A stretch of DNA of 64,000 bases, taken from Symsagittifera roscoffensis (lineage: Eukaryota > Xenacoelomorpha > Acoela > Convolutidae). A program made the translations under genes and the position numbers. The notes beneath the pieces are model-generated. The model saw nothing but the letters and a program-made list of their open reading frames with translations, was not told where the DNA came from and made no database searches. The DNA lies in NCBI RefSeq assembly GCF_963678635.1, contig NC_087064.1:26888189-26952188 (forward strand). The letters are read 5' to 3'. Position 1 is the stretch's first letter; each line of letters begins with the position of its first letter. Below are positions 39,301 to 48,300 of the stretch, in pieces.

Positions 39301-42300
39301 CTTGAAAAAATACAACTCACACGAGATTTAACTGATAACACCATGATCTATCAAGGAATTAGATTACCTTGCAAAAATGATCAAGGTTATTGTGACCCTA
39401 CAATAAGGACCTAAGCAACAATTGTTTGGTTTCCCGAAGATACATGCACAACATTTCAAGTAGCAAAAATACACGCTCGATTGATAAAATTTCATGAAAA
39501 TCATTTTATTGAATCAATCCCATACGAACAAGTGAACCCATCTCGTAAACAAAGCACTGATTTCAAAAACATTCATGATATAGAAAGTAAATTAACACGC
39601 TTTCAAGTCTATCAAAAACAGAATTTGCATGTAAATATAGCAATCCACTTTATAAAACACAATACTCTGAAATACTTGTCGAATACGAAAAAGTATTCGA
39701 CATGACCACTTGAAAAATAAAATTTGACCCTTATGCCACAAGTCACCCTATTAACGAAGGAACATCATACGTCCCAGTTAACTTTCATAAAAGCAAAGGT
39801 CAACCTGGTGGAAAACTAAAACCATATGACAGTAAAAGCACACGTTTTTAAGAATTATCACTAATGAATAGCACCTATTTTGGTATTATTCATTATGATA
39901 TCCAGTTAGACATGAAATTAGACTATACAATTAGTAGAATTTTCCAAGAAATGTCACTTTCTGAATTAGAAACACTTCATCAACTATGCGAATTAGAACG
40001 AACACAAATCTTACAATCACTCGCATTAGCAGTACTAAAAATAGCTGACGCAGGATACTTATTATCAAGAAACAGATCAAATTTTCTTGACTATGAAGGA
40101 ATCTTTTTATGGTTTTAAACTTGCACCAAAAAAGTATCACCATTATATGTTTTTGAAGACAAACGTTGTTATAAAAGAATCCCCATATTCTATAAAAACA
40201 AAGTACATTTTGTCGACACACTTTCAAGACGAACATATTTTTGGGATACCGCAGTCCCATGTGGATCAGAAAATAGCAACAACGTCATACAATTAAACCC
40301 TGACGAAGATAAATACTACCTATTTACACCGTATCCTACATTAATGCAACCACTCAAAAAATTTTCACCCGAAAGCATCAGAGCTATCGCTCGTAATCCA
40401 AATATTGATTTACAATCAATTGGAATATATTCTAAATCTGATATACAACATCACATTAGAACACAACAGTTTCAGGAATTATTAACACAAATGGACACGA
40501 TACAACGACAATCAATTGACCAGAATTTAAGAAATTTTGAAGAAACCGCAGGACTTGCAGACATTTATACACAAGACTACAGCGGATATTTTAAAGATAT
40601 CAAAGACGACATATATTTAAACGGTGAAAAATACAGACCACAGTTCATTTCACCTATAAATATTTTCAGTTTTATCACCCTAAAGAACGAAATTCTAGCT
40701 TTTCTAGGATGGGCCTATTACATCTTACAAAAATTAACTGTCTTATAGGCCATGTTTAACTTTATAGGATTTCATTTCTCACTGTTAAAAGGAATCTAAA
40801 ACACATGCGCTATACACACACAAGTAAACCGACAAGCAAGTGTAGCACGTATACTATTTGCAGGATTTTTTGGAATTTTTTCATCATCAGTTAACAAAAT
40901 ACTTCTAGATGCACAAGTAAAAGAATATAAAACAAAAATATCCACAAGAACAAATACATATAACGAAGAACATAATAATGTAGATACAGCACCTACAGCA
41001 CCACAGATACCAACCCTACCATAAAACCATCCATCATCATTAGTTCCCCGAAATTTTCGAAACCTAGCAATCACAAATAACCCAAATTTTAGACCAAATA
41101 CAGCACAGAGCCCTATTCAGCACATAATGACAAATCATTCACAAAATGATTATACATATGAACAAATTATAGAACAACCTCACACTACCACTTTTCAATC
41201 TCAAAATAATCATTTTTTAGCCCACGATGAGCCGACAACTTGGATCCCTCCATCGCTCAAATTCCCACCCAGCCAACCTACAAACTCAAATCCCAATTAT
41301 CCCACTTTTTGCTATCCCACCACCCAATTTTCCAATTATTAATATATAGTCAAGCACGGATTCTGATACTAACTCAGATATTTCAGTTTTTCGTACTATC
41401 TCACAATTTAATAACGCAAATGCAGAAACCCCCGACGAATTTGCAGAATCCGAACCATCTCCCTCTACCCATACCCAGACCAACTCCTCAGTTTTTTCGC
41501 AGCCCCCTTTTCAACCCATCCAATCCACTCATCCACTTCCATCCTTTTCCACTCCTTCTTATGCTTCCCAAGTAACCCCAACCTATTCTCCATTTCATTC
41601 CGGACAGATCACAAAATAACTCCCCAGATAACATCCAAATTTCCGCAGAATTCGACAATTTTATAACTTTACAACAACAATTAATACACCCCAACACCCT
41701 TAGAATACAGCAACTATCATCTACCAACTCCTACACCCTCTTCAGCTTACACTCCATCATTAGCAAAATCATCCAATTCCACTGAAACACCTACCAGTAC
41801 TAACCGAGCTTATTGCACTTTTAAACGAAAATTTCCAAATCACCCATTCCCAACCAAACCCGGAACAGCCCGCGAACAAATAAATCACCCGGAACACACA
41901 AACACAAAAAATTTTCTCGAAATCACATTACTCTCATTTCCACAATATACATTAAATACACCCACCATTGCTAACGATACACGCAATTTTGTTGATGAGC
42001 ACGTTCTAATGCCAACACTCCATTGGACAGCTTATTATCATTATACTAACCCCCTCTGCCTACCATTATCTAATACTACTGAAAGTATCGAGAAAATTAA
42101 AAACATGTTATATAGACTAACCACAACACTAGCACCTCGACAACTTACTTACGTTGGATATAAAAAATTATTAAAAACATTCACCGCACCCCGAGCTAAC
42201 GATTTTGCAATAGAATACTACGATCATAATATCATCCGCCCTAATCAAGATCAATTTTTAGATGAAGACCGCTCCGCAAACCCGCAACTAACAGAAAAAT

Positions 42301-45300
42301 TTTTCATCAAAACATCATACGTATTTACACTCAATATTTTTGATAGAAAGCATGATCAAATTATTTCCGAATCATTAGTCGATATTCAAGCATATGAAAG
42401 CTTCTAAGATAAATTTTAGTTATTTTCACTAACCTTTCACTTTCTTTCACCACAGGAACTTGATTTGCACTGTTCTCACGATCTTATGTTACGCACTTAA
42501 CAAACGCACACATATACATATTATCGTTTTATACAAAATCATTTTGATTTGCACACTCCATCAAGACAACCTCACCATTGTTTTCAGTTTCTTAACTCAA
42601 AATACACGTCACCATTTTTTCTAAATTTTACATATTGCATTAAAGATACTAACCTACACGGCATCCTCCGCAACTATGACCCAGTTACCCAAATGTATTT
42701 ATTTTGTCCTATCACGAAGACATTCAACGCCGAAGAATCAAGACCCTTCCTTATCCCGCATGAATTTATCACACCTATTGAAATACTCATATTAGAATTC
42801 ATTCACAATACTAAATATAACCATAAAATATATAATCTCATCCAAAACAAACCTTACGAGTTTGCAGTAGGCACAGAAGAACTAAACACCATTAAGGCAC
42901 TTCAACTGCTTTGGCCACTGCTACAAACTAAAAACATCATACACATACTATCCAATTTACTAGCAACATCGGACATGATTCACGACATCTTCACCCACGG
43001 CTTTTTCCCAGAAGACTAAGGTAACTATAAATTAAAATACTTTTAACTAATAAATTCAAATGGATACTAACCATTTTTTATCAATGTTTGATTTATTCTT
43101 TTAGTCTTCACATCAAAATCATCTACAAAACAGAAAAAGACAAATAAAAATACAAACTTGTTAAGTTATATTCAAACTCCTCAATCTTTAGCACTAAATA
43201 TTGTTGTAAAATTCATACCCGTTGTATTAATTTCATTTATAAATGATTTCCCCACGAAGCAGTAAAATTCAATACGATGAAAATTTATAATTTTAAACTT
43301 CCCCAAAACGCAGTAAAATTCAAATTCAATGCAATAAATTCATAAAATGAGAAAGCAGTACTAACTTTTTCAATATTTTTATTCATTCGCACAAGAATTC
43401 TGTCCAAACTCGCACAGCTCGCCCACGAAGAATTGTTTAAATAATGATTTTAAGATCAAGCTTTCACTATTAACAACTCTAACACACGATAACAAGTTTC
43501 AAACTTTCCTTTAACCCGGTTGAAAAGGAACTATATAATAAACCAAACTAACCAACGCAGCTTACTAAACACCACAAATCATAAAATAGCAGCATGACTA
43601 AGAAAAGACAACCAACGGTACCCAAACCGGATTAACCCAGCGTAAAACTGGATAATTTATTCTTTTGAAGACTATTACAAAGTCTAAGAAAAAAATAATA
43701 AAACACAAAAAAGTCGCAAGTCAAACCCATACCAAAAACAATTTGATTTTTGGAAAAAGGACACAACCAAAGTAACATAAGAAAGACCAACATAAAACCA
43801 ACATAAAACGTTATCACATCTACGATTCCAGCGTCCTGGAACTTCTTCCTCCAAGGACGAAATAGAAATGATGCTCGCGAAATGCAAACGATCATCATCC
43901 ATCCTCAATTACAGATAGAAGTCAAAAGAACAAAAACCCTGTAAACCCCGGATGGGTGGAACCAGATCCAAACTATAATTTATTATTGGTTATAATTTAG
44001 ATATTTCATCCCTATAAAATATTAAAGACTAACCAATCACACTCCATAAAACTAACAACCCACTTATTTGTAAGTGCTGAAATTACTTGTAATTTCAGCA
44101 CCAGAGCAATTTGAATTTAACTTACAACTTAGTTGCTTTCTCCAAGGGACCGACTCGTAACAAAACCAGTATACTCTAGATCTATTGAGACTAAGAGATA
44201 TAACAGTAAGATTAAGATCGGTATTAGACTAAGAAGTTGCACGAGTCTATCCGGCCAAAAATAAGATAACGTGACGAGCAGACGGTGTACCCTATCCGAA
44301 ATTACTCTATGAGTTAACGAAAAGGACCTAACTCACCATCAAAAACAAATCACAAGTTTTCTCATTGTTTTGACCACTGAAAATGGGCAGGGGCTTTGTA
44401 TTCGGGTGTTTTTCTTGCTTTTCTTTTTTCACGTAAAATCAGGTACCACAAATAATCATCGGAATGGACCGAGAAAAATAAAGAGTAATAAGGAGTCTAA
44501 AATTTAAAATTATTTGTTTTTGCCTTTTTCCTCACATTATGATTCCGACCATTGAAAAAAGAGGAGAAACTTTGTCTTCGAAATTGTTTTAAATTGGTTT
44601 ATTCGGGTGCCCCATTGGGCTGAACTTAACTCAAAACGACAATAAAAAATCTTTAAAAAATTGTCTCAGTGTCGATAAAAATGCTTTTATTTTCGAGATG
44701 TATATGGAAAATTACTGTTTTTTTTAGACTTCTGGTAAAAAAACTTGATTTTACTCTTAAAAATAATAGATTTAAGATATATGAAAACATTAGCTAACAT
44801 GAGATATTGCATTTAGCGCTTGTTTGGCAAAAAAGTTTTGTTTTTAGAAAAAATCAACATATTGTGCGAAAAATTCAAAAAAAAATTTTAAAGTAGTTTT
44901 TTTCTTCTTATTTTTGCTTTTCATTTTGTTTTTGGAAGCAAATATTATTGATCATGTCTAATTTACTAAGTTTTTACGTTTTTGTATAGTTTTCTAATCA
45001 CAGCGCCCGCTATAAACTACTCTACCTTGAAGAAAAATAATTTAAAAAAAAACTTTTTTCTGTATTTTAATAATAAATATTCAGTGCAACTTGCACAGCA
45101 ACTGGCTATGCTTGTTTATAATAGCGTTTGGTTGACTCTGATTGTTGTGGAAGCTCTTATTTCTAAAGTCATTACTAGGTCGCTTATCTATATGGGTTTT
45201 TTCAGAAATCCCTGCCACTCTAAACGGTTACTTACGAATCTTTGACAGCTGTCCCGCTTCAAGTTGAGAAAAATTTGATTCTAGATTGCGAAGTTCAGCT

Positions 45301-48300
45301 ATTTGTATGCGCGGGTTTTGTAAACTGCTGTGCAAAGAAAACTTTTACTTTACTTAAAAGAAGGCTGGATTATTTTTTTGGAGTGAACTGGTCTTCAGTT
45401 CATGTGTAGTCAAATTTTTCGACAAATGACAGCCCTTCCTGAAACTAAGAATTTTAAATAGCTCAAAATCAATTAACAGAGAAGTTTTATCAATTTCCTG
45501 CAAAACTCGTGGAGAGAGCACTAATTTGAAATGAATACTCTTGCAACTTGAACTTGGGATTAAATTAGTTTCCATTTCAACCCAGAAAGAGTTTTAAAAC
45601 TTGATTTTGAGCTTTTATGTCAGTCAGATTTCCAAAACTTTGTGTTAATTGTTAGGTAAAGTTTTCACAAAAACTTTTAGACCATAGTGTTAGGCTAGTT
45701 AACAAGTCGAGTTTCGTGTGTAGAAAAAAAGCATCCCGAGCACAAATAATGCGTCCCTTTCTTCAAAAATCGGAACAATTACCAGAATAAAAATACATAA
45801 TTAGAAGAAATAGCGTAGATAATCACCTTAGACCTTTTTTTCAAGTAGTTGTCCAAACAAACAAACATATTTCTATCAGGGCATAACTGTTTTTGTTTCT
45901 GGTTTTTAAGTGTCTGTTCTTCTCTCTGAAATTTTTACTGTTGCAGTTTTGAAAAACAAATCCATGATTTAAATTTGTTTAATCATTTTTTAAACCTTAA
46001 ATTAAACCAAACAAAACTTTCGGTAATCCTAAACCTTTTCGGGATTTATTTTCACATCTGGCAAGGTTGTACCACACTCAATGTCAATTTGATAGTGATA
46101 TACAGAGCTGATAAAAGTTATACGTACAAAACGAACAAATTGGAAACTTTGAACGAAATTTTTTCAAACTGGGTTGTGATTAGACAAAAATTTATCAAAA
46201 AAAGTTTCGAAATTTATCTGAGTTTCTATGGCGCAATTTAATTTAAAAAATTCGAAACCAAAAAGTGTGGACCAAAGTTGGATCTTATTGGTTTTTCTTT
46301 GTTATGGGATGAAACTACTGAGTTAATTAATTTTAAAAAATAATATCAAACAAAACATCGTACGCAGCCCAACAAAAATTTTTGAAGGGTAAAATTTCCA
46401 AAAATCTGTAAAAGATAAAACATTTTTCTTTCATGGTGGAAAATTGTTTTTTTTTTCTTTCTACACAAAACTCAAAATCTTCAAAACAATTTCCACACCT
46501 TTGCGCAGATTTTTGGAGGCTTTTTTTCAAATCCTGTTGAGCTGTATAACGGTTTTCATTTGATATCATTTTTTTATCCATTAACTCTGTAGATCATCAG
46601 TTCCGAAATCCGCAAAATAAATTGAGCCATGATAATTCTGGTAAGGCTCTAAGTCTTTTTTTGCTTTCTTTTCTCGTTGTCTAGTCTAGACCCTACTTGA
46701 GAAAAAAGTGTTCAGAGTTTTCTATGTTGTTTGTTTTGTCCGGATAATTTAAATCAGCACTGTAGTTTCTTTCTAATAACGCAATTCAGCTATAATCTTT
46801 GTCACTTACGAAAAAAATCCAAAATCACTGTCACCTCATCCGTAATACGACAACTTGCAGGAAAAGACGACACATAACAAAGATAGCCGGTTATCGTGCA
46901 AGTAGTACAGAATGTTGCGAACGTAGTCTTGAAAAAATACTTTTTTTTTCCAATTCTGAGTGTTGTGATAAAAGAATCTGACCAAATAGCCAGAACTCAA
47001 GCATATTCGAAAGTCATAGCAACATTTCCATTTGGTCAACAGTATATATAGACTATAGACACATGAGTAGAAAAACAAAAAAATTGTCAAAAAAATTCAA
47101 GGCAAATTTTAAAAATATTTTTTTTTGCATAAATAAAAGTTTTTAGTTCGCGAAATGGCACCAAGAAACTCCAAAAAACTATCTTTACTCGGTTGATAAA
47201 AAAACTTCCCTTCTTAAAGTAAGCAACGAATCAGCTATTGTAGGCCTGCTCGTTTGCTTTATTTGCTCGAACTCAGAACAAAAACTACAAAATTTAAACC
47301 TCTTTTTTCTCAATACTGGAGCTTTTGAAAAACTCCTGTTTTTGAAAAAGTTTCTAACGTTTTTCAAATTGCGACTGTAAGGGCTTAACTATGATATATC
47401 ATATGATATACAACACCCAAACTCAGAGTCTCTACTCAATTTAAATGATTGGGTTATTAAAAAATAACTCGCATTAGAAGACAACTTGCAGAGAACTCAC
47501 CACTGCAGTCGCGTCAATCTGCTGCGAGCTTGCCAACAAAGGGTAAGGTATTGTACAAAAATTAACACCGGCAGCCTTAAAACAGAATTATAAAGTTTCT
47601 AAACCAGAGTCACTTACGAGTTGGATCCAAAAAAAATTATTGCGATAATCAATCCAGTTTTGATTTTTAAATAATTAAAACTTGCAAAAAAAGGAACCTC
47701 AGATTAAATATGAAATAAATAAATTTTCGAGAGTTGTAAAAAATGTTTCAGACTCAAAACAGGCAGCCCAAACAGTTTTTTCTTTTTCCGAAATTCGGTT
47801 TGGGTTCGGGACTCGGATTCTCAAGTACTTGTTGATCCGACTGCTCAAAATGATAGCATGGATTTATAGCCTAGTGTGCAATTTTGTTATACGTTTTCCG
47901 GTACCCTATAAACTTTTCAGGTGCCTCAAAAAGGCCATCTAATGTATTCTTTATTATTCTATTTAAAAAATTTTAAAAAAAATGGTTTTCAAAAAATTCT
48001 GTCACTGTTGAGAAAAATTAGAGTGACTGTTTTATAATTGACGATTTGTGCTAGATGGGGATTTGGAATTTTCAACCAGACTTTGGAGTCAAAACACCAG
48101 TCCATTACCTGATTTTTAGAGCTGTTAAAACCTATACAAAAACAATTGGAGCCTAATTTTAAGGCAGATTCAAGAAAATGGTACAAATTTTTGGATCAAA
48201 TATTTTGAAAATTGAAAAAAATCCGTCTTTGTTGCGTGATCTACCATTGTCGGAACATTCAGTGCTGCTTGAGCAGCAACTGGCTTCACATCTCGACCTT

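Larger units (their letters stand above)
24392..44335 (+). mobile_element. LTR retrotransposon element A, Ty3/gypsy-like, about 20 kb, with env and extra ORFs
   Basis: Bounded by related terminal repeats 24392-24800 and 43957-44335 that start TGGAACC and end ACTCA. The 4-bp sequence CCAT flanks both sides (24388-24391 and 44336-44339), a candidate target duplication. Order: LTR, PBS-like site, 1.2-kb leader, gag, protease, RT, RNase H, integrase (PR-RT-RH-IN, the Ty3/gypsy order), membrane mini-ORF, ORF3, env-like ORF, post-env ORF, 3' region, LTR. Even without its internal 1,715-bp duplication it is about 18 kb, very long for this group. Stops and frameshifts occur in most genes, so it is inactive. 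It is inserted antisense within the intron of the TPR-SET gene. Confidence 0.88.
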
